A stretch of 64,000 nt of DNA. Source: DAOQVR01 sp035341665. GTDB lineage: Bacteria; Chloroflexota; Anaerolineae; JAAYZQ01. Under the pieces are notes generated by a model. It was not told the DNA's origin and ran no database searches. It worked only from the letters and a program-made list of their open reading frames with translations. Where the stretch lies: assembly GCA_035341665.1 (NCBI GenBank), contig DAOQVR010000005.1:62001-126000 (forward strand), given 5' to 3'. Shown here in pieces: positions 8,717 to 17,363 of this stretch. Every line of letters begins with the position of its first letter. The first letter of the stretch is position 1. A program made the position numbers and the translations under genes.

Positions 8717-10708
8717 TCAGCCTGGGCCAAGCGCCTTTCCGCACGTCCCGCAGAAGCGCGCGCCGGGGTTGACCGGCTGCCCGCAGCCGGGGCACGCCGC
8801 CGGCGCCTGCGGCGCGGCCGCCCCGCAGCTGCCGCAGAACTTGATGCCGGGCTTGAGCGGGGCGCCGCAGCTCTGGCAGAGGGGCTGTCCGGGCGCCGCC
8901 GCGGCCGGGCCAACCGGAACCGGAGCGAGGGACGGCGGCGGCGCGGCCCGCCTGCCGCGGCGCGACCGCCGGCGCAGCAGGAGCACCGAGCCGGCGGCAA
9001 GTACCAGGGCAAGTGCCGCTCCTCCGCCCGGTAACAACCACCGGCCAAGTGGTTTGGCGGAGGCCGCCTCGCTTGCCCCATACTCGGGGACTGACGCGAG
9101 TGACGGCAGCCTGTCCACCCAATCGGGCTCAGACCCCTGGGTCAGCACGGTGGGCTGAAGAGCCATGCCGTCCGAGGTGAGGGGCCGGCCAAGGCTGTCG
9201 GTCGACAGCCGGTATGTCCTGCCGGCCTCGACCTCGAAGGCGTACTCGTAGGTCGGGCCCGGCTCGGGCTCGAGCGTCACGCCGTCGCCGGCGAGGACGA
9301 ATGCCTGTCCTCCGCCCGTGCCCTCGAGAATGAGCGTATAGCCCGCGCCTTCCGGGTACTCCACCTCGGTCCAGTAGGTGCCGTCGCTCAGGGGCATCCG
9401 GAGGAGGGAGACGTCGGTCAGCTCGAATACCGCGTCTCCGCCGGGAAACCCGCTGCGGGCACCGTCGGGGCCGACCAGGTAGAGGTTCAGCGGGCAGTGA
9501 GCCACAACCTGGCGCCGGGGGCCTCGCCCGGCGATCGCATTGCGGATCCACCTCTTGGCCGTCCATGGGTCGTTCTGCTGCATCCCGCGAAAGGCCTGCT
9601 GCTTCTCCGGTGGAAGGGAAGTGAGGAAGCGCTCCTCCTCGTCGGTCAGCTTCGAGTCGCCGCGCGGGTTGTAGCCGCCGCCCACGGTTGGGTACTCGGG
9701 GACCTTGCCGGTGTAGGTGCCGCTCCCGCCGACGCCGACGAATTGCGGGCCGCCCATCCAGAGCCCCCAGGAGCTGACGCTGTAGGTCTTGGGCTCCTGC
9801 TCGAGCCAGGGGTCAAGCACGATGCCTGTCATCAGCCACTCGGTGCCCCTTGGGTACAGCACGACCGCCTGGTGGCCGCCCCAGAATGCCTGAATCGGCC
9901 CATAGTCCCAGTCGTCCACGAGCGTCCGATCGCAGGGGTCGGTGCTGAACCTGAGCCCGTCCAAGAGCGCCAGCACCTTAGCCTGGTATCCTCCGCACTT
10001 GAACTCCTCGTAGCGCTTCATGGTCACGGCCATGACGTTGTTCAGCTCGCCTGACCTGGCCGGTCCCCTGGGGATGTTCTTGTAGTACAGGGCGAGGATC
10101 TTGTCCCGCTTCTCTGCAGGGGTTGCCTCGGTGCAGGGCCTGACCTTGACGTCGACGTCGTCCCCCGGCCTGGTGGTGAGCGGCTCAGCAGCGGCGCTCC
10201 CGTCGACGCCGGCCCCTGGCTCGGCGGCAAGGACGACGTCAAAGGTCAGCACGTAGTTCGAGCACTGCTGGCCGCAGTAGTCCACGCGGATGCGGGCGGG
10301 GATCGACGTCGCCGCGTAGCTGGCGGGTACCTGGTAGGAGAGGTTGAACGACTTGGACTCTGACCGGCCCTCCACCTCGATCATCCCGCCTTCCGCCGGC
10401 CACAGGAGCTTTTGGTCGCCGGCGCTGGCTTCCAGCGAGATCCAGGAGGTGGACCCCTTAACGCGCACCATGGTCAGCGTGCCGGAGAGGGTGATGGGCC
10501 CGCCGCCCCAGGTGCCCAGGTAGCTGTTCTGGTAGCCCTCCTTGAGCTTGATCTCGGCCCCCCCAAGGGTCCACTCCAGGTAAAGGTCGCCGGGCGTGCC
10601 CCACGTCCCGCCGGTGCTCCCCCCCTGCGCAGCCGGTGCCGCCGCGGCGGGGAGCGCGCTGCTCAACAGCAAGGCCAAGAGGGCAATGGCTGGACACACA
10701 CGTCTCAT
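8717..10708 (-). CDS. Type I membrane protein with putative Cys-His-Asp peptidase/transglutaminase-like domain and zinc-ribbon tail
   Basis: 663 residues from the ATG at 10708 (AAGGGAAAG upstream; signal peptide LLALLLSSALPAAAA). The ectodomain at 30-160 has the ITLSGTL, LLWPAEG and FNLSYQVP elements also found in its operon partners. Residues 225-320 contain FKCGGYQ (Cys238), WGGHQAVV (His279) and VLDPW (Asp299), an order and spacing that recall transglutaminase or papain-like folds; this is inference. A membrane-proximal domain starting CPLNLYLVG (405) resembles that of the neighbouring protein. A membrane helix (556-578) is followed by RRRSRRGRR, then two cytoplasmic zinc ribbons (Cys611-628, 639-656). 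The stop of the preceding gene is 19 bp upstream. Confidence 0.8.
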   Translation of the reverse strand: MRRVCPAIALLALLLSSALPAAAAPAAQGGSTGGTWGTPGDLYLEWTLGGAEIKLKEGYQNSYLGTWGGGPITLSGTLTMVRVKGSTSWISLEASAGDQKLLWPAEGGMIEVEGRSESKSFNLSYQVPASYAATSIPARIRVDYCGQQCSNYVLTFDVVLAAEPGAGVDGSAAAEPLTTRPGDDVDVKVRPCTEATPAEKRDKILALYYKNIPRGPARSGELNNVMAVTMKRYEEFKCGGYQAKVLALLDGLRFSTDPCDRTLVDDWDYGPIQAFWGGHQAVVLYPRGTEWLMTGIVLDPWLEQEPKTYSVSSWGLWMGGPQFVGVGGSGTYTGKVPEYPTVGGGYNPRGDSKLTDEEERFLTSLPPEKQQAFRGMQQNDPWTAKRWIRNAIAGRGPRRQVVAHCPLNLYLVGPDGARSGFPGGDAVFELTDVSLLRMPLSDGTYWTEVEYPEGAGYTLILEGTGGGQAFVLAGDGVTLEPEPGPTYEYAFEVEAGRTYRLSTDSLGRPLTSDGMALQPTVLTQGSEPDWVDRLPSLASVPEYGASEAASAKPLGRWLLPGGGAALALVLAAGSVLLLRRRSRRGRRAAPPPSLAPVPVGPAAAAPGQPLCQSCGAPLKPGIKFCGSCGAAAPQAPAACPGCGQPVNPGARFCGTCGKALGPG

Positions 10709-10727
10709 CAATTCGCTTTCCCTTGCC

Positions 10728-11456
10728 CTATCCCACCGGGCGCCCGCACGACCCGCAGAAACGGGCGTGCGGGCCGAGCCTGGCACCGCATTGGCCGCAG
10801 AAGACCGGCCGCATGACAGGGGCGGGCGGGACGTCCACGCTCGCCGCTGGTGGAGGCACGCGCACAACAGGCGCTGCGTCCTCGGCTGCCGGGGAAGGCG
10901 GTGCCCCCACGACAGGCTCGCGCTTCGGGCCGAGGGCTGTTGTCTTCCCCGCCTCTCCAGCGACCCATTCGGGCGGCTGCCCACTCGCCGGCGGGGTCCC
11001 GGCAGGCCCGGCGAACGCCTCCGCCGACTGCCACTGCCCCGAGTCGCCGTCCCACACGCGCGCCCCAGGCGGCAGCCAGCCATCGGCCTGCGCCCGGCGC
11101 ACCTCGTCGGCGCGCCGCACGCCCAGCGGCCGCTCGCCGTCTGTCGCCAGGCACCAGCCCGTCACCGTTGCCGGCTCGCCTTCAGGCGGAGCCTCGGGAA
11201 TGCGCAGCACCCCGGCATGCCGGCCCTCCGCCACAAGCAGCGCTCGCCCCGGCCCGTAGCCGGTGTCATACCAGTCGTCGTGCCCCCGGTCGTAGATCAG
11301 CCAGTGCACCATCCCGGGGTGCAATAAGAAGCGCCTTTCCCCGAGCTCCAGCAGCCAGTCGCCCTCCTCGGAAAAAGCCTTCTCGGGCGTTAGCTCACCC
11401 CTCCGGATACGCTCTGCCCTGTCAAAGAACCGCGCCTCTATCTCTGCTTGGCTCAT
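10728..11456 (-). CDS. Cytoplasmic protein with GYF-like region and C-terminal zinc ribbon
   Basis: 242 residues, no signal peptide. A mostly helical, aromatic-rich N-terminal half includes MVHWLIYDRGHDDWYDTGY. A segment with GWLPPGARVWDGDSGQW resembles the GYF/DUF4339-type 'option-display' motif seen in proteins that pair with zinc ribbons. The protein ends in a single ribbon (CGQCGARLG, CGSCGRPVG). It is the second gene of the operon, 17 bp after the 1079-residue protein, with AGGAAGGG about 12 bases before the ATG. It is the only soluble member, so it may be the cytoplasmic partner of the ribbon-tailed membrane proteins. That role is inference. Confidence 0.75.
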   Translation of the reverse strand: MSQAEIEARFFDRAERIRRGELTPEKAFSEEGDWLLELGERRFLLHPGMVHWLIYDRGHDDWYDTGYGPGRALLVAEGRHAGVLRIPEAPPEGEPATVTGWCLATDGERPLGVRRADEVRRAQADGWLPPGARVWDGDSGQWQSAEAFAGPAGTPPASGQPPEWVAGEAGKTTALGPKREPVVGAPPSPAAEDAAPVVRVPPPAASVDVPPAPVMRPVFCGQCGARLGPHARFCGSCGRPVG

Positions 11457-11473
11457 GGTGCCATTCGCCCTTC

Positions 11474-14400
11474 CTACGGCCTCCCGCGAACGGCCGGCGG
11501 GGTCTTGCCCGGCTGGATCTCATCCTGCTCGGTGAACGGAACACCCACGTTGATGTCTCCCTCCAGGCGTTTGAGCCACGTCGTAACCGTCGTCGCCCAG
11601 GACTCGAGTACCGGCGGATGGACGGTCGGATACCGGAAGTGCTCCCAAAAGTCGATGCTGTATTCCTTGCGCTTTGGCGCAGTGAGCTTGAACAGGATGT
11701 GATTGATAGGGTACCACGAGTCGAGGTAATCCATCGTCCCGCCCCACCAGTCAGGTCTTGTCTGGATTTCGGTCACCTCTCTGACGACCATCGTCTCCAG
11801 CCTTGCCCGGTCGCCGTAGACGCGCCGCACCGCCTTTAGGACATCCGCCCTTGTCTCTTCCACAAACTCCTGGCAGGTGCGGCCTCTGCCCCGCTGTGCG
11901 ACCCAGCCGGCGGTCCAATCCCACACGAAGCTCCATGCCCGATACCCATAGTCAAGAACTGGCCCCGTCGCCCCGCCCAACAAGGGGTTGCGCACATACC
12001 AACCCTGCTGGAAGAGCCTCCCGGCAACTCCGTCCAGGTCCCGCCGCAGCACCGCCAGCCGGCACTCGTCCAGGTTCAAGAGAGCCGTGCCTTCGACCGG
12101 CTGCTCCCCCAGCTTGAGCTGTGCGACGAGCTCGGGGTCGTCGTCCTCCATGACTACGCCTTCTCCCGGCCAGACGAACCTCAGCTCCGTGGTCTGGGCT
12201 CCGCCGGCAAAGGCCTCGGCGCCAGAGTCCACGCACTTCTCATTTGAGCCGCGCGGCGAGATCAGGACCTTCTTCGTCACCATGTCATCCGGCGCGGCAG
12301 GGTCCTGCGACCGGTCAAGCGCCACCGCGTGCGCCGTCAGGCCGGTATCGGGCGGCAGCCCAAACTGCGATCGCCTGTGCTCTCCCCGCTTAGAGAGATC
12401 CTCCGGGTAGCGGAACTCGACCGCATAGTCCGTCGCGATCTCGACCGGGTAAGGTGCCGCCACAGGATCGAGGCCGGCGGCCTCGCCCCGCACCTCAAGG
12501 TGGTACTCCTCGTCGTCCTCCGGCACCTCTTCCAGCTGCAACTGCACCTTCAGCGGGCTCGGGCCGTCGAGCGGGGCGATGGTCAGGCCGTCGATTTGCC
12601 GTGACGGCTGCAGGCTGATCCGCGCGCCGGGCACCGGCGCGGCCGATCCGCTGCCGCCCACCTCGCTGAGCGTGATCTCGAGATCCGCCGGCTGTCCCGG
12701 CTTCAGCTTCATTTCCTTCGGGCTGAACTGCAGCTCCGCCTGGCGCTTCAATCGCAGGGTGACGCCCGCGGTGTACGGCTGCTTGCTCTCCGTGTCGATC
12801 GCCGTCACTGTGACCCGGAGGACGGCCGAACCCGCGCCGGCCGCCTTCGCCAGGTCGGCGCCGGGTGCGGGCTTCAGGCGCAGCAAGAACTGGTCTGGCT
12901 TCTCGCTGCCAAAGAACTCTTGCACGACCAGCAGTGCCGGAGCGACCACCACCGGCGGCGAGGCAAAGCCGTAGGGGAAGGAGGGCTTGACGGCGACCCT
13001 GTCGTCGCCCGGCGCGTGGAAGTAGATGTGCACATCGGGGATGTCCCAGCTCTTGCCCCGCGCGTCGTAGACCAGGTCGGCCTCCTTGCCGCCCCGCACC
13101 CAGGCGCTCAGGACGACAGGCGTCTTGAGCGACAGCTCCAGCTCCCCCGGCTTCAGCGGGCTGCCCCCGACGGTGGCCTGCGCCAGCAGCGTCGGGCTGC
13201 CCGGCCCGCTCACTTTCGCCGGCACCTGGAACAGCCGCACCGCCTGCCAGCCGTTGCTGAACTGCTCATCTCGCATTTCCACAGCGCCGGCATTGGGGCC
13301 GGTGATCGAGAAGCGGATGGTACGGGTCAGCTTGTCCAAGTCGGCCTGCGGCAGCGGAACGGCCGACACCACACGGGCGTAGGCCCACACCTCGCCCGGC
13401 GCCGCGGGGACCAGCCGCTGCGGGTCCTGGCACGCCATCTCCACCGAGTACCTGGACCCAACCTCGACCGTCACCGTCGACCGGTAGTAGGTGCCGCCGG
13501 CGCGGCCCTGCACCTGCACCGAGCCTGTCCCGCCCGGGCAGCCGGCATCGGCCGACACCTGGAACGTCAGCGTCCCCATCCCCGAGGCCGGCAGCGCCTT
13601 TAGCCCGGCCGGCGTGGGCGACACCGCCAGGCGGAGCGACGCCTGCGGCGCCGGCACGTAGCCGCCCTGCGGCGTGACCTGCCACACCGTCGCCGTCACC
13701 GGCGCGCTCTGCCCGGCGGCGATCTTGACTTCGTCCACACTGAGCTGCAGGATGTACTCCTCGGGTCCCTTGGACTTGCGGCCCCTGCGCGCGCGCCGAA
13801 GCCCGACCGCAGCCGCGGCAGCCGCCGCCGCAAGCCCGGCCGCGCCCACGACGCCCCGCCAGCCCACCCCTTCCAGGCAGTCGCCGCCGGGCAGGATCAT
13901 GGTCTCAAAGCGCTCCGCCCCCTCGCAGAAATAGACGTACTTGACCGCCTCCGCGCAGCCGCTCCACTCCTCGATGACCGACCCGGACAGCGGGTCGCCG
14001 TCCAGCTCCCAGCGGCTGTAGAAGCCGGGGGCATTGCCCACCGTGGAGCTGACCCCGGCGTTCAGGTAGACGTCATCCCCTGCCCGGGGCGGGTCAGGGG
14101 AGTAGGAGAGCGGCACCGAGCTGCACTCGGGAGAGACCGTCGGCGTCGCCGCCGGGCGGTACATCCACGCGCCGACGCCGGCCCCCTCGGACGCGCCGTT
14201 CACCTTGCCCACCCAGACGGTGAGCGCGACGTACGCATCCTCCGGCTGCACGTCGTAGGAAAAGTCAAAGCTCTCCTCGTGCTCGAAGGGCCCGCTGACG
14301 TATCCCTCCGCATCTCTCAGCTCCGGAGGCGGCCACGAGACCACATTCTCCTCCGGCGTGCCGGCGCTGCCGCCCAACTTCGCCTCGGCGCTGGGCCGGG

Positions 14401-14713
14401 TGTAGAGGCTGTCGCCCAGGCTGACGTACAGCGTGCCGCTCGCCGTTACCCTGTCCGACGTCAGCGTGCAGGTGACGCTGCCGTCCGCCTGCCGCTCGCC
14501 GCAGTCGGCGCCCTCTATGGTGTACTCGTAAAAGAGCCCCGACTCCCGCGAGCCCATGCTCACCTCGTTGCCGGGGCCCAAGCGAGGGGAAAGGTCGGAG
14601 GAGTGCGCTCGTGCGCCGGGCGGCATGCCCAGGACAACGACCAGCACTACTGCGACCGCTGCCAGGGCTGTGGACCCGGCTCGACGAGCGATGACCCACT
14701 GACTATGTGGCAC
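11474..14713 (-). CDS. Large membrane protein heading the zinc-ribbon operon, with Ig-like repeats and putative Cys-His-Asp domain
   Basis: 1079 residues from a GTG at 14713; AAGGAAGGG lies just upstream. Signal peptide (LAAVAVVLVVVLG, cleavage near ARAHS); ectodomain 37-190 with ESGLFYEYT, WPPPELRD and SFDFSYDVQPE, homologous to the 973-residue partner; second domain to about 280; membrane helix (286-305, AAGLAAAAAAAAVGL) followed by RRARRGRK; then about 700 residues of beta-sandwich-like repeats (PVTATVWQVTP, DLEITLSEV). The C-terminus has TCQEF (Cys947), INHILF (His1005) and SIDFW (Asp1021), the same residue order as in the 663-residue partner. If the helix is a true transmembrane segment, all of this is cytoplasmic, which is unusual for Ig-like repeats. 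No zinc ribbon is present. Confidence 0.75.
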   Translation of the reverse strand: MPHSQWVIARRAGSTALAAVAVVLVVVLGMPPGARAHSSDLSPRLGPGNEVSMGSRESGLFYEYTIEGADCGERQADGSVTCTLTSDRVTASGTLYVSLGDSLYTRPSAEAKLGGSAGTPEENVVSWPPPELRDAEGYVSGPFEHEESFDFSYDVQPEDAYVALTVWVGKVNGASEGAGVGAWMYRPAATPTVSPECSSVPLSYSPDPPRAGDDVYLNAGVSSTVGNAPGFYSRWELDGDPLSGSVIEEWSGCAEAVKYVYFCEGAERFETMILPGGDCLEGVGWRGVVGAAGLAAAAAAAAVGLRRARRGRKSKGPEEYILQLSVDEVKIAAGQSAPVTATVWQVTPQGGYVPAPQASLRLAVSPTPAGLKALPASGMGTLTFQVSADAGCPGGTGSVQVQGRAGGTYYRSTVTVEVGSRYSVEMACQDPQRLVPAAPGEVWAYARVVSAVPLPQADLDKLTRTIRFSITGPNAGAVEMRDEQFSNGWQAVRLFQVPAKVSGPGSPTLLAQATVGGSPLKPGELELSLKTPVVLSAWVRGGKEADLVYDARGKSWDIPDVHIYFHAPGDDRVAVKPSFPYGFASPPVVVAPALLVVQEFFGSEKPDQFLLRLKPAPGADLAKAAGAGSAVLRVTVTAIDTESKQPYTAGVTLRLKRQAELQFSPKEMKLKPGQPADLEITLSEVGGSGSAAPVPGARISLQPSRQIDGLTIAPLDGPSPLKVQLQLEEVPEDDEEYHLEVRGEAAGLDPVAAPYPVEIATDYAVEFRYPEDLSKRGEHRRSQFGLPPDTGLTAHAVALDRSQDPAAPDDMVTKKVLISPRGSNEKCVDSGAEAFAGGAQTTELRFVWPGEGVVMEDDDPELVAQLKLGEQPVEGTALLNLDECRLAVLRRDLDGVAGRLFQQGWYVRNPLLGGATGPVLDYGYRAWSFVWDWTAGWVAQRGRGRTCQEFVEETRADVLKAVRRVYGDRARLETMVVREVTEIQTRPDWWGGTMDYLDSWYPINHILFKLTAPKRKEYSIDFWEHFRYPTVHPPVLESWATTVTTWLKRLEGDINVGVPFTEQDEIQPGKTPPAVRGRP

Positions 14714-14758
14714 CTGTGCCCTTCCTTTGGTGCGGATCTTCGTACCTCGGTCGGAACG

Positions 14759-14786
14759 ATTCTACTCAGAACGCGGCGCGTGTCAA
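14759..14786 (-). promoter_or_regulatory. Promoter of the five-gene zinc-ribbon operon
   Basis: Minus-strand TTGACA, 16 bp, TAGAAT; transcription would start near 14752, about 39 nt before the GTG start codon. It is identical in both hexamers and spacing to the internal promoter at 8646-8673. Confidence 0.7.
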
Positions 14787-14965
14787 ACTGCAGCTTTAAT
14801 CTTTGCGGGCACCAATTCGCGCGGCAGGCCCCGGGGAACGCTGCCAAAAGGGGCACGAGGCCCCAGACTGCGGGTGCCGTAACGGGCACATTGCGCGCTG
14901 CCGAGGGGGCGGAGCGCAGGTGCACGGGCGACTCGGCCGGCCAGCGCTCTGCCCCACACACCTGC

Positions 14966-14994
14966 TTGCCGCGCGCCCCCTTCGGGAGTACAAT
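14966..14994 (+). promoter_or_regulatory. Promoter of the alpha/beta hydrolase-corA operon
   Basis: TTGCCG, 17 bp, TACAAT, with a predicted start near 15001 and a leader of about 28 nt. It lies back to back with the zinc-ribbon operon promoter about 200 bp away. Confidence 0.6.
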
Positions 14995-15028
14995 GCGCCC
15001 ATCCTTCAGCGCAGCGAAAAGGAGCGCC

Positions 15029-16363
15029 ATGCCCGATCACGACACAGTGCGCCGGCCGAGACGGTGGGTCCTCTGGCTGCTGCTGGCGCTCTCCGCTGCC
15101 CTCCTGGCAGCCGCATCATGGTTCTGCTTCACCACCCACCCCAAGGTCGCCGGCCTGCGCAATATCCTGGCGTACAAGGCCGTCCATCGCCGCGGCACTC
15201 CGGCCGTGCGGGCCGGCGCGCTGCCCGGCGCCCTCTCCGGCACCGTCCGCGACGACGAGGGCCGGCCTGTCGCCGGCGCGGTGGTGCTGGTCGCCTCGCG
15301 CCTGGGCCACACCTTTACCTCCGAGACCGGCCCCGACGGCACGTACGCGATCGGCGGGCTGCCGCCCGGGCGCTACGTGCCGGTCGCCGCCAAGCGCGGC
15401 TACGTCGACGCCCTGCCCCAGCGCTGCCTGGCCGGGCTGTGCGCCAAGCAGGCACGCACGATCCGCCCCGGCCGCGAGGTGCGTGCGCCCGGTCTCACGC
15501 TCGCCCCCGAAGCGCCCCCCCGACTTATGATCGACGGCTCGCTGGTCATCAGCCCCACTCAGACGGTGCAGACGCGCGCACCTCTACCCGGCCGGGCCGA
15601 CCGCACCCGATTCTCGTTCGAGCGGGGCGGCGTGCGCGACGCAGAGTGCTTTCTGTACGAGCCCGAGGGCGCAGCCGGGCCCTACCCTGCTCTTTTCCAG
15701 GTGCTGCCCGGCCCGGTTCTCAACTGGGAGATCGTCGCCGTGCCATTTGCGGCGCAGGGGTACAGCGTCCTGGCCTGCTACCCTTTCCGCGGCACCGACA
15801 TCGACGGAGACGTGGTTGACCTGCTGACCGCGCTCGAGTACTTCCGCCGCGGCAGGCTGCCCTCACACGCTGACCTCTCGCGCTTGGGGCTGATCGGCGC
15901 CTCCTGGACCTCCATTCACTCCTACCGCCTGCTCGAGACGACCGAGGAGTTCGACGTGGCGCTCATCTTGGGCGGACTGGCCGACGCCTTTGCCTTCCGG
16001 CTCGCCTCGGAACAGGGCACGGCCTACGCCCGCCCACCCTTCGACCAGGTGCTCATGGCGCTCGGCTTCCCCAACACCTCGCCCGAGCAGTACTTCAAGT
16101 TCTCCGTCCGCTACCACTTGCAGGACTTGCCGCCGCTCTGCCTTCTGCACGGGACGACCGATGAGCTGTTGCCCTTCGAGCAGAGCGCCCTGCTCGACCA
16201 GGTGCTGACCCGGCGCGGGCTGGAGCACCGCACCTTTTTCTACGAGGGGCTAACCCACTACTTTTCAACGTCTGCCGAGGATGCGACCACCCAGCAAATG
16301 TTCCGCGATTCGCTCGACTGCCTGGGGGAGCGGCTGGGGACGGGCGCTGCCCCGGCCCCCTGA
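15029..16363 (+). CDS. Membrane-anchored alpha/beta hydrolase with carboxypeptidase-regulatory-like domain
   Basis: 444 residues; the ATG at 15029 follows AAAAGGAG and the promoter above, which rules out the longer ORF. One N-terminal membrane helix (WVLWLLLALSAALLAAASW) anchors the protein. Residues about 65-150 form a CarboxypepD_reg-like beta domain (GTVRDDEGRPVAGAVVLV, GPDGTYAIGGLPPGRY). The C-terminal half is an alpha/beta hydrolase of the dienelactone hydrolase or prolyl-oligopeptidase type: nucleophile elbow GASWT, acid in HGTTDELLP, and His in GLTHYF complete a Ser-Asp-His triad. The active site is probably extracytoplasmic, acting on an ester or peptide. corA follows 9 bp downstream and shares its transcript. 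Confidence 0.75.
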   Translation: MPDHDTVRRPRRWVLWLLLALSAALLAAASWFCFTTHPKVAGLRNILAYKAVHRRGTPAVRAGALPGALSGTVRDDEGRPVAGAVVLVASRLGHTFTSETGPDGTYAIGGLPPGRYVPVAAKRGYVDALPQRCLAGLCAKQARTIRPGREVRAPGLTLAPEAPPRLMIDGSLVISPTQTVQTRAPLPGRADRTRFSFERGGVRDAECFLYEPEGAAGPYPALFQVLPGPVLNWEIVAVPFAAQGYSVLACYPFRGTDIDGDVVDLLTALEYFRRGRLPSHADLSRLGLIGASWTSIHSYRLLETTEEFDVALILGGLADAFAFRLASEQGTAYARPPFDQVLMALGFPNTSPEQYFKFSVRYHLQDLPPLCLLHGTTDELLPFEQSALLDQVLTRRGLEHRTFFYEGLTHYFSTSAEDATTQQMFRDSLDCLGERLGTGAAPAP

Positions 16364-16372
16364 GGAGGCGCC

Positions 16373-17359
16373 ATGATCCGGATCTTGTACCGAACTCCCG
16401 GCGGCCGCGTGCGGTCCGACGTCCCGCCGCAGGAGCTTCCCGGCCTCGTCGCCGCCCCCGGCGGCCTGCTGTGGGTCGACCTCCAGGGCGAGCCCAACCC
16501 CGTCTGCGAGCCGCTCCTACAGGGCACTTTTGGCTTTCACCCGCTGGCGGTGGACGACGCCCTCCGGGAGTCGCACGTCCCCAAGGTGGACGACTGGGGA
16601 AGCTATCTCTACATCGTGCTGCACGGCATTGTCTACCATGAGGGGAACGGTGACCAGGTCGAGACCCTGGAACTGGATCTCTTTCTCGGCAAGGGCTACC
16701 TCGTGCTGCACCACGACAATCCCATCGCTGCCGTGGACAAGGTGTGGGATCGCTGCGTGCGGGACGGCCGCCAATTGGAGAAGGGGGCGGACCATCTTCT
16801 CTACCGGCTCGCCGACGAGCTGGTGGCAGGTTATATGCCCGAGATCGAGGAGATGGACGAAACGATCGATTCCATCGAGGACCAGGTGTTTGGCAAGGCC
16901 TCACACGAGACCCTGGAGCGCCTCTTTGCGCTCAAGCGGGCACTCCTGCACCAGCGGCGGATCCTCCTCCCGCAGCGCGAGGTGCTCAACAAACTAGCGC
17001 GCGACGACTACGCCGTGGTCGACGTCGACGAGAGACCCTTCTTCCGTGATGTCTACGATCACCTGGTCCGCCTGCACGACATCAACGAGTCGATGCGCGA
17101 CCTGGTGGGCGGGGCGCTCGACACCTACCTCTCGGTGGTGAACAACCGCCTGAACTCGGTCATGAAGACGCTGACCATCATCACCACGATCTTTATGCCG
17201 CTGTCGTTTGTGGTCGGCTTCTTCGGGATGAACTTTTTCTTCCCGGCCGGCGCCAGAATGACCGTCGCCGGTGTTCCGGCCTTTGTGGTCGTGCTGATCC
17301 TGCTGATCCTGCTGCCGGCCGGCATGTACCTCTGGATGCGCCGGCGGGCCTGGATGTAG
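16373..17359 (+). CDS. corA: CorA-family divalent metal (Mg2+/Co2+) transporter
   Basis: 328 residues, normal length for CorA. The long acidic/helical cytoplasmic domain (EIEEMDETIDSIEDQV, stalk helix around residues 200-270) is followed by two membrane helices. The signature GMN (Gly285-Met286-Asn287) ends the first helix, and basic residues (WMRRRAWM) close the C-terminus inside. The protein forms a pentameric channel for Mg2+ uptake. GAGGAGG overlaps the stop of the upstream hydrolase gene, so translation is likely coupled. The gene converges with the TrkA pair, with only 4 bp between stops. Confidence 0.92.
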   Translation: MIRILYRTPGGRVRSDVPPQELPGLVAAPGGLLWVDLQGEPNPVCEPLLQGTFGFHPLAVDDALRESHVPKVDDWGSYLYIVLHGIVYHEGNGDQVETLELDLFLGKGYLVLHHDNPIAAVDKVWDRCVRDGRQLEKGADHLLYRLADELVAGYMPEIEEMDETIDSIEDQVFGKASHETLERLFALKRALLHQRRILLPQREVLNKLARDDYAVVDVDERPFFRDVYDHLVRLHDINESMRDLVGGALDTYLSVVNNRLNSVMKTLTIITTIFMPLSFVVGFFGMNFFFPAGARMTVAGVPAFVVVLILLILLPAGMYLWMRRRAWM

Positions 17360-17363
17360 CGAC

